From JAYREN01 sp963663375 (GTDB lineage: Bacteria; Acidobacteriota; Holophagae; Holophagales; Holophagaceae), in the NCBI GenBank assembly GCA_963663375.1, contig OY760195.1:1798001-1862000 (forward strand): 64,000 bases of DNA. The letters are read 5' to 3'. Position numbers and translations under genes: made by a program. Positions 15,921-24,753 of this stretch are shown here, piece by piece; positions within the stretch are counted from its first letter, which is position 1; each line of letters starts with the position of its first letter. The notes under the pieces are model-generated. The model ran no database searches. It saw only the letters and a list, made by a program, of their open reading frames with translations, and was not told the origin of the DNA.

Positions 15921-16618
15921 GCCAGGACCGCCACCAGGAACAGGACGCAGAATCCCACCATGGCGCCGAGGCAGCAGGCCGCGAGTACCCCATGGAGCAC
16001 CGTGGCCACCACCCCCTTCCACACGGGGCAGCGATGCCAGGCCGCCAGGGCGAAGCCCCGCAGCACCCAAAACCAGACCGCCACCGCCGTGAGGGGCAAC
16101 GAGAGCGCCCAACCCACCCGGGGCACGAGCCCCAGTAGGCCCACCGCGGCCCCGAGGGACCCCACGGTGAGGGCTTCAGCTTCGGCCACCAGCGTGACCC
16201 TCAGGCCCTGACGCCCCTTCAGCCCTCCCAGCATCCAGAGACAGCCGTGATCCCAGACGGCATCGTGCAGCCACAGGCCCAGCAGCCACACCGGAGCCAA
16301 GAGCACCATCCAGGGTATGGCCCGAGTGGCCTCCGGCAGGGTGGGCAGATCCGCCACGAGCCTCCGCCAATCTTCCGGAGTCAAGGAGAGGGGCAGGAGC
16401 CCGATCCATCGGGCGGCCCCGCCATCCATCCCTCGGAGGTCCGCGAAGGCCCGATGGAGACTCCAATACCCGAATAACAGTTCGATGAACACCAGGGGCG
16501 AACGCAACAGCAATAGGGCCGGCAGAGAGGCGCCCAGCGTCGGCGCCTGGGCCGCCCGCTGCCGAAAGGATTCGGCGGGGGAGACGGTCCGGCGCCAGAG
16601 TTCGAGGAGGGTCGGCAT
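15917..16618 (-). CDS. Multi-pass membrane protein (Yip1-like?)
   Basis: A 233-residue protein with about five hydrophobic segments and an N-terminal amphipathic stretch (LWRRTVSPAESFRQRAAQAP). The pattern of helices resembles Yip1/YIP1-domain bacterial proteins, but no motif proves it. It is coupled by ATGA overlap to the DUF2752 gene, so the pair probably acts together. Divergent from the HEAT-repeat gene. Confidence 0.65.
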   Translation of the reverse strand: MPTLLELWRRTVSPAESFRQRAAQAPTLGASLPALLLLRSPLVFIELLFGYWSLHRAFADLRGMDGGAARWIGLLPLSLTPEDWRRLVADLPTLPEATRAIPWMVLLAPVWLLGLWLHDAVWDHGCLWMLGGLKGRQGLRVTLVAEAEALTVGSLGAAVGLLGLVPRVGWALSLPLTAVAVWFWVLRGFALAAWHRCPVWKGVVATVLHGVLAACCLGAMVGFCVLFLVAVLA

Positions 16619-16773
16619 CTAGGCCGCCAAGACTCTGGACCCCGGGTTTCCAAGGGGAGGCAGTGTCGAGGCAGAACCCAAGAAGCGCATGGGACCACGC
16701 TAGCCTCTAAGAACCCTGAAGAAAAGATTCCCAGGTTCATTCCCAGGATCTTTTGGTCCGAAGAGAATGGGGC

Positions 16774-19461
16774 ATGCCGATTCTCGCCCGAGTGGCCCCA
16801 CTCACCCCCCTGGACGCCCTGCGGGCGCTTCTGAGGGAATTCGCCGATGGCGACCCAGGGTTTTCGGCCGGGCTGACCCAGACTCTCCAGGGCATGCGGA
16901 AGCAGGCCCTGCCCGTGATCGGTCCCCTGTTCTACCCCGGGGCTGCCCCCAAAGGCCTGCGGCGCCTGCTCCTGACCCAAATCGCCCGCTTCGATTGGCC
17001 GGAATGGGCGGTCTACCTCCACGGCGCCCTGCTCCAGGAAACGGATCTCGGTCTCTTCGATGAGGGCTGCACGGCCCTGGGGCTCCTGGGCACTCGGGAG
17101 GCCTTCGAAGCCCTGGAGGACCTGAAACAGGCACGACCAGACGCCGATCGCCAGGTGATCCTTACCCGAGAGCTGGGTCTGTACTTCGCCCAGCAGCCCT
17201 TCTCTCACTATTTCGGGCGGCTGCTGGAGGGCACCGGCAATCCCCGGCTGGCCACCCAGGGTGCCCGGGTCCTCGCCTCCATGGCCGGGGTCGAACACCT
17301 GGGGGAGCTCATCGAGGCCCACCGGAATCCCGACGAGGTGGTCAGCCGACTGGCTCTGCGGCTGCTTTCGGGCATTCCCGGGCCTGAACCCACCCGGTTC
17401 CTCACGGAACTCGTGGACCGGAGCGCCGAGGAACTGCTGGATATCCAAGGGCTCCAGGAGATCCTGCGCAAGACCCACAACATGGCCCGGGGCACCGCCC
17501 GGGAGGAGTTCTGCAACCTCGTCGCCGAACGCTTCGGCGCGCGTCTGCCCGAGGCCGTGGGCGCCCTCCTCGCAGCCCAGACCAAGGCCTCCGAGGAACT
17601 GGACACTCCTGGGCTGCTGGAGCCCTTTCATGGGGCCATGCGCGGCGCCACCGAAGCCTTTCTGGTCGAGGCCCTCGGCCTGTTGATGGAGAGCAAAGTC
17701 GCCCGGTATTCCGCCTTCCAATCGGAGCGTTCGGACACCGCCGAGCGCCGCCAGGACCAGCTGGGTGCCACCCTGGACCAGGCCGCGGAAGCCCTTTCCC
17801 GGCGGGTGGACCTGGGGCTGGCCGGCACCGGGGAAGTGCTGCCCGCCTTGGCGGGCCCCTTCCGCCTGCGGCTGGGGGGGGATGCCTTCATCCATTCCTT
17901 CCTGCGGCTTGTGCCCCCCACCGAGGAGGCCCTGCTCGCCGAGGTTCTCGCCGAGCCCGATCTCCGCAGGCGCCAGCGCTGCATGGATGTCCTGGGCAAC
18001 CGGGAGGACGATGCCTTCACGCCCTTCTTCCTCAAGGCCATGCAAGACCCCATCGTCGAAGTGGGCCAGCGGGCCAGCCACCACCTGGCCAAGCTCCCCA
18101 GCAGCCTGCCCTCGCTCATGGCCCAGTTCGACTCCGGCCTTCCCGACCAGGTGCGCAAGGCCATCTGGGCCTTCGGGGAGAACCAGATCCGCGAGGCCGC
18201 CGGGCCGCTCCTGGCCTTCCTCCAGAAGGACCAGCGGGACGAGCTCCTGGTGGAAGCCGTGGATGCCCTGGCCTTCATCCAGAACCCCGAGGCCATTCCC
18301 ACCTTCCTGGAGCTGCTCCACGATGGCAAGCCCCTGGCGCTGCAGGTGAGCCTCGCCCGCGCCTTGGGTACCCTGGCCCACAGGGAGGCCTCCCTGGGAC
18401 TGCTCCAGAAGGCCCCCCTGCTCAAGCACCCCCAGGTGCTCATCCTCTGCCTGGAGGGAACCCTCAGCGCCTTTCCGGGCTTCGAGCGGCCCCTGCCTCC
18501 AGAACATCTGTCCGCGCTTCTCGCCCTGGTGGAGCGCTGCTGCGACGAGCGGGAGGGCGAGGGCCAGCGCGTCCCCGCGATGCTGGCGATGCAGGATCTC
18601 TACACCTTTGACCAGGGCGCCTACGAGAAGCTCAAGGATCGGTTCTCGGATTTCCTCTTCGACATGCGCACCAAGGAGGCCTGGGACCGGGACAGCAATG
18701 AACGGGTGGCTGGGGTGGTCAAGGAGCTGGGTCGACGCAGCGCCAGCCTGGGTCTCCTGGCCCGGAAGGAATCGGAAATCCAGGCCTTGATCCAGAAGGT
18801 CCCCGACAAGGGGCCCCGGCGGGCCGAGGCCCTGCTCGCTCTGCGGGAGGCGCTCTCGGATCCCGAGTTCATCATCCGCCCAGAACTGGCCAGGAGCCTT
18901 GGCCAGATGGTGCTCCAGGACCTCGCGAGGCCCCATGCGGACTGGAAGGAACAGGCCCATCTCTGCGAGATCGGCGGGCTCACCCGTCAACCGGAACTGG
19001 TGGATCTGGTGCGTAATATCTACCTGCGGGCTACGGGCCTCGGCCTCAAAAGCGCCGCCCGCAAGAGCCTGCTCCAGCTGGGCCTTTCCGAGGCCGAGGT
19101 GGATCGCAAGCCCCCCGTCCAGAGCATCCTGGTGCTCGAGCCCAGCGCCTTCTTTCGCAAGCGCCTGGCTTCCACACTTTCGGGTACCGGACGGTGGCGG
19201 ATCCAAGAGGCGGGCAATCGTGCGGAGGCCGAGGCGATCCTCGAAGGCGCTCCCGTGGACCTGATCATCACCGAGACCCATGACGGCAACGGCGATCTGA
19301 GCCCCTGGCTCGGGCAGCAATGGGAGCTCGGGCGCTGCCGAGCCGTGGTGTTCTCATCCTCCAGTCGGGATCTGGGGCCCCTCTCCGAAGCCGCCTGGGT
19401 GGAAGGTACACTCTTCAAACCCTACCCCATGGAACAGCTTCTCCGGGTCATCGAGGGCTGA
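16774..19461 (+). CDS. HEAT-repeat protein with C-terminal degenerate receiver domain
   Basis: A large 895-residue protein. Residues ~1-770 are helical, with repeated HEAT-like units (e.g. GARVLASMAGVEHLGELIEA, VRKAIWAFGENQIREAAGPL, LLVEAVDALAFIQNPEAIPT). Residues ~782-895 look like a CheY-type receiver (SILVLEPSAFFRKRLASTL; VDLIITETHDG; LFKPYPMEQLLRVIEG). The phospho-acceptor Asp position appears to be Glu834 and the acidic pair is reduced to one Glu, while Lys882 is kept, so phosphorylation is unlikely. The start ATG 16774 is chosen over an upstream TTG at 16753. Confidence 0.8.
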   Translation: MPILARVAPLTPLDALRALLREFADGDPGFSAGLTQTLQGMRKQALPVIGPLFYPGAAPKGLRRLLLTQIARFDWPEWAVYLHGALLQETDLGLFDEGCTALGLLGTREAFEALEDLKQARPDADRQVILTRELGLYFAQQPFSHYFGRLLEGTGNPRLATQGARVLASMAGVEHLGELIEAHRNPDEVVSRLALRLLSGIPGPEPTRFLTELVDRSAEELLDIQGLQEILRKTHNMARGTAREEFCNLVAERFGARLPEAVGALLAAQTKASEELDTPGLLEPFHGAMRGATEAFLVEALGLLMESKVARYSAFQSERSDTAERRQDQLGATLDQAAEALSRRVDLGLAGTGEVLPALAGPFRLRLGGDAFIHSFLRLVPPTEEALLAEVLAEPDLRRRQRCMDVLGNREDDAFTPFFLKAMQDPIVEVGQRASHHLAKLPSSLPSLMAQFDSGLPDQVRKAIWAFGENQIREAAGPLLAFLQKDQRDELLVEAVDALAFIQNPEAIPTFLELLHDGKPLALQVSLARALGTLAHREASLGLLQKAPLLKHPQVLILCLEGTLSAFPGFERPLPPEHLSALLALVERCCDEREGEGQRVPAMLAMQDLYTFDQGAYEKLKDRFSDFLFDMRTKEAWDRDSNERVAGVVKELGRRSASLGLLARKESEIQALIQKVPDKGPRRAEALLALREALSDPEFIIRPELARSLGQMVLQDLARPHADWKEQAHLCEIGGLTRQPELVDLVRNIYLRATGLGLKSAARKSLLQLGLSEAEVDRKPPVQSILVLEPSAFFRKRLASTLSGTGRWRIQEAGNRAEAEAILEGAPVDLIITETHDGNGDLSPWLGQQWELGRCRAVVFSSSSRDLGPLSEAAWVEGTLFKPYPMEQLLRVIEG

Positions 19462-19510
19462 GCCGGGCTAGAATCACACTCAGATTCAGACACCCCGTTT
19501 TGAGGCCCCT

Positions 19511-20974
19511 ATGCCCCCGTCCTTCTTCCGGATCCGCTCCGCCTCCCTGGCCCTGGTGGCCTTCGTTGCGCTCAGCGCCCAGGATGAAGACCTCGCCGCG
19601 CGTCTGTTCCATTCCGGAGAGCGGGCCTACGCCGCCAAGTCTTACTCAGAGGCCCTGGAAACCTGGACCCAGCTGCTTCAGCAGGCCCCCCAGTCCGACT
19701 TCGCCGCCCGCGCCCTGCTCCGAATGGCCCAGCACCAAGTATCGGTGGAACAGAAGCCGACAGCGGCCCTGCCCACCCTCGAGCGGCTCAAGACGGAGCA
19801 CATCAAGACACCTTGGGCCGCGGAGGCCCTGCTGCTGCGCGGCCAGATCCTCGCGTCCCAGGCCCGGAAGGCCCAGGATCTTCGGGAAGCCATCGGCGAA
19901 TTCAACCGGGTGGTGGATCTCTTCCCCGATCATCCCGCGGTCCAATCGGCCCGCTACCACCTGGGCCTCGCCGCCAGGGCGCAGGGCCAGTGGGCCAGGG
20001 GCCTCCAGCACTTCACCGAGGTTATCCGGCTAGACCCCGCCTCTCCCATGGCCCCCAAGGCCCAGTTCCAGGCCGCCGAACTCCTGGACGTCATGGGGGA
20101 TCTCCAGGGCTGTCTGCGGCTCCTTCAGGGCGTGCGTAATCGCTTTCCCCTGAGTCCCGAGGCCCTGGAGGCCGAGTGGCGCATCGCCGTGCGGGTCAAG
20201 CACCGCATCCAGAAACCACCCCTCGTCTCCACCGGCCCCTGGCCCCAGGGCAAGGTCAAATGGCTCAAGACTCCAACGCTGTTGGCCATGGGCCCCCAGG
20301 GGGAACCCTGCATCTACCAGGACGACCTCGATCGGGCCTTCATCCTTCGTGGAACGGAACTCACTGCCATCGGAGCCCCCGCCAAGAGCGCCAAGGCCCT
20401 CGCCCTGAATCCCGCGGGCGTGCCTTGGCTGGTGAGCACGAAGACGGGCATCACCAGCGCGGAAGGTGTCGCGCCCATTCTTTCGCCGAACCTCCCGGCT
20501 CCCACGGGAGCCTTCCTGGACGGCTGGCAGAACCTCTGGGTGAGCGACGCCAAGACGCCTGCCATCACGCTGGTGGCGAGCGATGGCACCAGCCGCACCC
20601 TGCCCTCCCCCGTCGGTGCGGCCATGGCCCCTCTTCCCACGGGAGGGGCCGTACTGGCCTCGGATGCCAACCGCAGCCTGCTCTTTCTGGACGCCACCGC
20701 CCAACCCAGGTTGACCATCCCGTACGGAAAGGATCTCCCGGCATCTTTCAAATACGTACTGGCCCTCTGCGCGGATCCCACCGGGAATATCGCCGCCATC
20801 GTGGATGGCGACTTCGAGGGCGTGGTGGTTTGGGGCCCGGACGGGGCCCTGCTGCGGCAGGCCACCTTCAAGGCCCTGGGCCTGAACGGGAAGTACCGCG
20901 CCATCGCCCTCGACCGCCAGGGCGGCATCCTCCTGGCGGACCGCTCCAATGACCTGCTGATCCGGTTGAACTGA
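19511..20974 (+). CDS. Secreted TPR protein with C-terminal beta-propeller-like region
   Basis: A 487-residue protein with a signal peptide (hydrophobic to ~23, SAQDED after it). Residues ~30-230 are TPR/YbgF-like: SGERAYAAKSYSEALETWTQLLQQAP, then FNRVVDLFPDHPAVQSARYHLG and HFTEVIRLDPASPMAPKAQ. The C-terminal half has repeated short beta motifs of NHL/SMP-30 type. Probably periplasmic. A TAGAAT hexamer at 19469-19474 may be the -10 box. It is followed with one base between by the PEGA protein. Confidence 0.75.
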   Translation: MPPSFFRIRSASLALVAFVALSAQDEDLAARLFHSGERAYAAKSYSEALETWTQLLQQAPQSDFAARALLRMAQHQVSVEQKPTAALPTLERLKTEHIKTPWAAEALLLRGQILASQARKAQDLREAIGEFNRVVDLFPDHPAVQSARYHLGLAARAQGQWARGLQHFTEVIRLDPASPMAPKAQFQAAELLDVMGDLQGCLRLLQGVRNRFPLSPEALEAEWRIAVRVKHRIQKPPLVSTGPWPQGKVKWLKTPTLLAMGPQGEPCIYQDDLDRAFILRGTELTAIGAPAKSAKALALNPAGVPWLVSTKTGITSAEGVAPILSPNLPAPTGAFLDGWQNLWVSDAKTPAITLVASDGTSRTLPSPVGAAMAPLPTGGAVLASDANRSLLFLDATAQPRLTIPYGKDLPASFKYVLALCADPTGNIAAIVDGDFEGVVVWGPDGALLRQATFKALGLNGKYRAIALDRQGGILLADRSNDLLIRLN

Positions 20975-20975
20975 G

Positions 20976-23024
20976 ATGCCCATGCGCTTCCTTCGCTGTC
21001 TCGCTCTCCTTCTCGCGTCCCTCACGAGCCTGGGGCTCCGGGCCCAGGATCCGGCCCTGAGGGAGACCCTCCAACAGGCCAAGGCCCTCTGGGCCACCCA
21101 GGGGGACCGGGATGGGGCCTCGGCCAAATTCGAGCAGATCCTCGGCGCCCTGGAACCCAAGGGCAAGGCCCTGGAGGGCGAATGGCTGCAGATGCTCAGC
21201 GAGACCTACAACTGGCTGGCGGTCCTGGATGATCGAACCCCGGCCCGGAAGGCCCGAGCCCCCAAGCACCTCGAGGCCCTGATCGACCTGAATCCCGATT
21301 TCGACGTGGACCGCAATATCACCAACCCCCGCCTCCAGGCCATCTTCGACACCCTGAGGGGCGCCAAGCTCGTGCGAGTGAAACTGCTCCTGGAGCCTGA
21401 GGGGGGGACCCTCACCGTGGACGGCCGGGCCCACAGCACCGCGTTGAAGTTCCTCCCGCCGGGCAGCCGCAGGGTCGCCTACGCCAAGGCCGGTTTCCAG
21501 AGCATCGAGCAGCAGGTGGAACTTGCTCTCAAGGAACCCAAGACCCTCGAGATGAAACTCACCCGAGTCTCCAGCACCATCTCCCTGTGCACCTCGCCGA
21601 CGGGCGTCGAGATCCTCCTGGATGGCAAGAGCCTCGGCTCCTCCACCGGGATCGCCCCCCCGGAGCTGCGCCCCCTCGCCGAAAAGGCGGGCCTTCGGCT
21701 GGAAGAACTGTCGAGCCCCTTCGTGGTCGGTGAGCTCTCCGAGGGCAAGCACCTGCTGGAATTCCGGGCCCCCTGCCTCCGTCCCCGCCGCATCGAGCTG
21801 GATGCCTCCTTCTCCGCGCCCTTCGCCGATCATGTGTTGGAGGCCGTCAAGCTGGAGGCCAGCCGTGGCCTGCTCTCCGTAAGCACCACCAGCCCTGGCG
21901 GTGAGCTTTGGCTCTCGGGCAAGAATCACGGCCCCGTGCCCGTCAAGGATCTCCAGGTGTGCAGTGGCACCTACGATCTCCAGGTGCGCTTCCCCGCCGG
22001 GGGGTTCACCCAGCGAGTGGAGGTCCCCGAGGGCAAGTCGGTGGTGGTGGAGGCGCGCCCCAAGGTGCGCATGGCCTACCTGGGGCTGGAGGGGGCCGAG
22101 GATTTCGCCGGCCGGGATCGGATCCTGGGACAACTGGAGGCGTTGGGAGAACGCCTTTCGACCCTGGCCTACCTAGTCCCCGTCAAAGGTGAGAGTCCCC
22201 AGGCGGCCCTGGCCCGCCTCAAGGCCAGCGGCGAGGCCGAGCTCACCCTGGTGGCGCGCCCATTGCCCGGGAAACCCATCCACGAAATCGAACTAGTGGT
22301 CTCCACCCTTCAGGGCGAAACGGATCGCAGTGTGGTCAAGCCCCTGGAACAGGATCCCCTGGCGGCGCTCGCAGCACGGCTGAATCGGATGCCGCCCCTC
22401 TGCGAACCCTGGGTGGGGCTCGATCTGCTGGACCTGCCCGGAGCGGCGGGCCCCTGGGTGCTTCGGGCCGATGGGGCTGCGACCCGCGCCGGCATCAAGG
22501 CATCCCAGGCCATCACCCAAGTAAACGGCAAGCCCACGCCCAACTTGCCGACCCTTCGCCAGACCCTTGCCGAAGCGAAGGGGGAGCAGGTGACTGTGAG
22601 CCAGGGGGAGACCGGCCTTCCGCTCAACCTCCGCCAGCAGGCCCTGGAGATTCCCCTGGACGCCGCCGATCTTTGCTACCCCTTCGTCCTGGCCGAACTG
22701 CGCCTGCGCTATCCCAGCGCCAAGGGCGACGAGGCCGGGTTCCTTCGCCTGAACCAAGCCTTGGCCCTCATGCACTTCCGCCACTACGACCGGGCCATGG
22801 AGGTACTGCGGGATGCCCGCGTCATGAGCACTCAGGGCGTAAGCCAGGGCACCCTCGACTTCTATACCGGCATCTGCCTGCTGCGCCTTGGGAACGTCTA
22901 CACCCCGGAAGCGATCCAGGCCTTCAGCCACGCCTTGAACTACCCTCACTCGACCCTCTTCGGCCCCGAAGGCCCCCTCATCGCCCCCCTGGCCAAACAG
23001 GCCCTGGAAGACCTCAAACCCTGA
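20976..23024 (+). CDS. Secreted PEGA-domain protein with PDZ-like domain
   Basis: A 682-residue protein with a signal peptide (cleavage near LRAQD). It has several PEGA-like beta modules, at about 130-190 (EGGTLTVDGRAH...FLPPGSRRVAYAKAGFQ), 198-280 (TSPTGVEILLDGKSLG) and 300-370 (TTSPGGELWLSGKNHGPVP). A PDZ-like stretch is at about 485-545 (LRADGAATRAGIKASQAITQVNGKP), and C-terminal helices follow. PEGA and PDZ suggest an envelope protein that binds other surface proteins or peptides. It forms an operon with the TPR gene. Confidence 0.78.
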   Translation: MPMRFLRCLALLLASLTSLGLRAQDPALRETLQQAKALWATQGDRDGASAKFEQILGALEPKGKALEGEWLQMLSETYNWLAVLDDRTPARKARAPKHLEALIDLNPDFDVDRNITNPRLQAIFDTLRGAKLVRVKLLLEPEGGTLTVDGRAHSTALKFLPPGSRRVAYAKAGFQSIEQQVELALKEPKTLEMKLTRVSSTISLCTSPTGVEILLDGKSLGSSTGIAPPELRPLAEKAGLRLEELSSPFVVGELSEGKHLLEFRAPCLRPRRIELDASFSAPFADHVLEAVKLEASRGLLSVSTTSPGGELWLSGKNHGPVPVKDLQVCSGTYDLQVRFPAGGFTQRVEVPEGKSVVVEARPKVRMAYLGLEGAEDFAGRDRILGQLEALGERLSTLAYLVPVKGESPQAALARLKASGEAELTLVARPLPGKPIHEIELVVSTLQGETDRSVVKPLEQDPLAALAARLNRMPPLCEPWVGLDLLDLPGAAGPWVLRADGAATRAGIKASQAITQVNGKPTPNLPTLRQTLAEAKGEQVTVSQGETGLPLNLRQQALEIPLDAADLCYPFVLAELRLRYPSAKGDEAGFLRLNQALALMHFRHYDRAMEVLRDARVMSTQGVSQGTLDFYTGICLLRLGNVYTPEAIQAFSHALNYPHSTLFGPEGPLIAPLAKQALEDLKP

Positions 23025-23047
23025 TTTCCTTTCCACGGAGAATCACC

Positions 23048-23440
23048 ATGATCAAGGACAAACAACAGCGCGGCGAAGGCAAGATCGGCTGCATCGTGAG
23101 CCTGCTCATCCTGAGCGTTACCGTGGCCGCGGGTATGAAAGTTGTGCCGGTGCTCTTCTCCAACAACGAATTCCTGAACGCCGTGGAGGGTATTGCGGGG
23201 CGAGCCGCCATCATTCCCCAGGCCAACATCGAGGCCCAGATCAAGGCGGAGGCTCGAAGATTGGGTATCCCAGAGGCGCTGGCCCCGGAGGCAATCGTGG
23301 TAACCAAGACCGGGGACAACCTCCAGGGCACCTGCGTGGTCCGGTTGAACTACACGCGAAATATCAATATGTACAACGTCTTCACGTTCCCGTACAAGAC
23401 GGAAACCGTCAAAACGGTTCCGATCATGGATGCCCGATAG
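23048..23440 (+). CDS. DUF4845-like membrane-anchored protein
   Basis: A 130-residue protein with one N-terminal helix (CIVSLLILSVTVAAGMKVVPVLF) and a small periplasmic domain. The layout RGEGKIG-helix-MKVVP, then a helix and EAIVVTKTGDNL..VVRLNYTRNINMY, is similar to DUF4845 proteins. GGAG precedes the ATG at usual spacing. It lies 23 bp behind the PEGA gene. Function unknown. Confidence 0.7.
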   Translation: MIKDKQQRGEGKIGCIVSLLILSVTVAAGMKVVPVLFSNNEFLNAVEGIAGRAAIIPQANIEAQIKAEARRLGIPEALAPEAIVVTKTGDNLQGTCVVRLNYTRNINMYNVFTFPYKTETVKTVPIMDAR

Positions 23441-23484
23441 CCGGAGCCCTTGCGGTTCAGCCCTCTTCCCGGCACCTTGGGGGG

Positions 23485-24753
23485 ATGTTCCTGCTCGAGA
23501 AGGATGTCCTTCCCCCCGGAAAGCCTCTGGGCGATTCTGCCATACCCGGCTCGAAATCCGTCACCAACCGTGCGCTGCTATTAGCGGCCCAATGCCAGGG
23601 CGTGTCTCTTCTCACAGGAGGCCTCGAGGCCGAGGATACCCGGTGGATGCGGGAGGCCCTTCGGATGCTGGGGATTCCCGTTTCGGAGACCCCGTCGGGC
23701 TGGGAGATTCAGGGCGGGGCCAGACCCAGGGCCGAAGGCCCGCTCTGGCTCGGCGCCTCCGGCAGCACCCTGCGCTTCCTCCTACCCTGGCTCGCTCTTC
23801 AGGCCGAGGGGCCGGTGGTCCTGACGGGAGAGCCCCGCCTCTTCGAGCGTCCCCTGGGGCCCCTCCTGCAAGTCCTAGGAACCCTCGGGGCCCGGTGGGA
23901 GAGACGCGCCGAAGGGGGTTGCATCCACCCCGTCGCGGTACCGCCAAGGCACCTGGAGATGGCCATCGACGCCACTCTCAGCAGCCAGTTCGTCACGGGC
24001 CTGGCCCTGGCCGCAGCGGGACTTCCCAAGGGAGGAAGCCTTAGTTGGAAGGGTTCCGCCGCCTCACCCAGCTACCTGGAACTCACCGCCCACTGGCTGG
24101 AGCGCTTCGGCTGTCCCTCCAGGCTTGAGGCGACCTCGTGGAAAATTCCTGGCGGGCGCCTTGGCCCAGAGGTGCTCACTCTTCCGGCCGACTGGAGTGG
24201 GGCCGCCGCGTTCATCTGCGCCGCGGCAGTCACCGGTCGTTCCATCCGCGTGTCGCCTCTCGATGCGCGGGATCCTCAGGGCGACCGCGAGCTGCTGGGC
24301 ATCCTGGAGGCTGCGGGATGCCGCATCGCCTGGGAGGGACAGACGCTCACCGTCGCGGGTCCCCTGAAGCGAGGCATGGAGGCGGATCTCACCAATTGTC
24401 CGGACCTGGCTCCTGTTCTCGCCGCCACGGCGGCCCTGGCCTCTGGCCCCTCGCGCTTCACGGGACTCGAAACCCTCCCCTTCAAGGAATGTGATCGGCT
24501 GGAGGCCAGCGTGGATCTTGTGCGGTGGCTGGGCGGAAGGGCCGAGGTCCAGGAGGGCGCCACGCTCCGCATCCACCCGGGTGGGGCGCCTCCTATCCGC
24601 TCTCCCTTCGACCCGCGAAGGGACCATCGCATGGCCTTCGCCGCCGCCCTCGGGGCCCTTCGGTGGGGCGGTGAACTCCTGGACCAGGATTGCGTGGCCA
24701 AGACCTTCCCGACCTTCTGGGAAGCCTGGCACGCCATGCGGGTGGGCCGGTGA
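23485..24753 (+). CDS. aroA: 3-phosphoshikimate 1-carboxyvinyltransferase (EPSP synthase)
   Basis: Shikimate-pathway enzyme joining PEP and shikimate-3-phosphate, 422 residues. PGSKSVTNRALLLAA binds substrate, LGASGSTLRFLLPWLA corresponds to the LGNAGTAxR loop (here diverged), NCPDLAPVL carries the catalytic Asp and LPFKECDRLEA the Lys/Glu site; DHRMAFAAALGALR is the C-terminal signature. The Gly-rich loop has S-G-S in place of the common A-G-T. Its stop overlaps the GTG of the downstream activator (GTGA). Confidence 0.95.
   Translation: MFLLEKDVLPPGKPLGDSAIPGSKSVTNRALLLAAQCQGVSLLTGGLEAEDTRWMREALRMLGIPVSETPSGWEIQGGARPRAEGPLWLGASGSTLRFLLPWLALQAEGPVVLTGEPRLFERPLGPLLQVLGTLGARWERRAEGGCIHPVAVPPRHLEMAIDATLSSQFVTGLALAAAGLPKGGSLSWKGSAASPSYLELTAHWLERFGCPSRLEATSWKIPGGRLGPEVLTLPADWSGAAAFICAAAVTGRSIRVSPLDARDPQGDRELLGILEAAGCRIAWEGQTLTVAGPLKRGMEADLTNCPDLAPVLAATAALASGPSRFTGLETLPFKECDRLEASVDLVRWLGGRAEVQEGATLRIHPGGAPPIRSPFDPRRDHRMAFAAALGALRWGGELLDQDCVAKTFPTFWEAWHAMRVGR

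Noticed and set aside
16753..16773. TTG start for the HEAT-repeat gene
   Set aside because: It would add seven residues with no visible ribosome-binding site; the ATG at 16774 is preferred, though not proven.
16381..19320. Long 979-codon open frame antisense to the HEAT-repeat gene
   Set aside because: It mirrors the real gene, is rich in Gly/Gln/Leu/Ala as expected for antisense of GC-rich coding sequence, and shows no domain or proper start.
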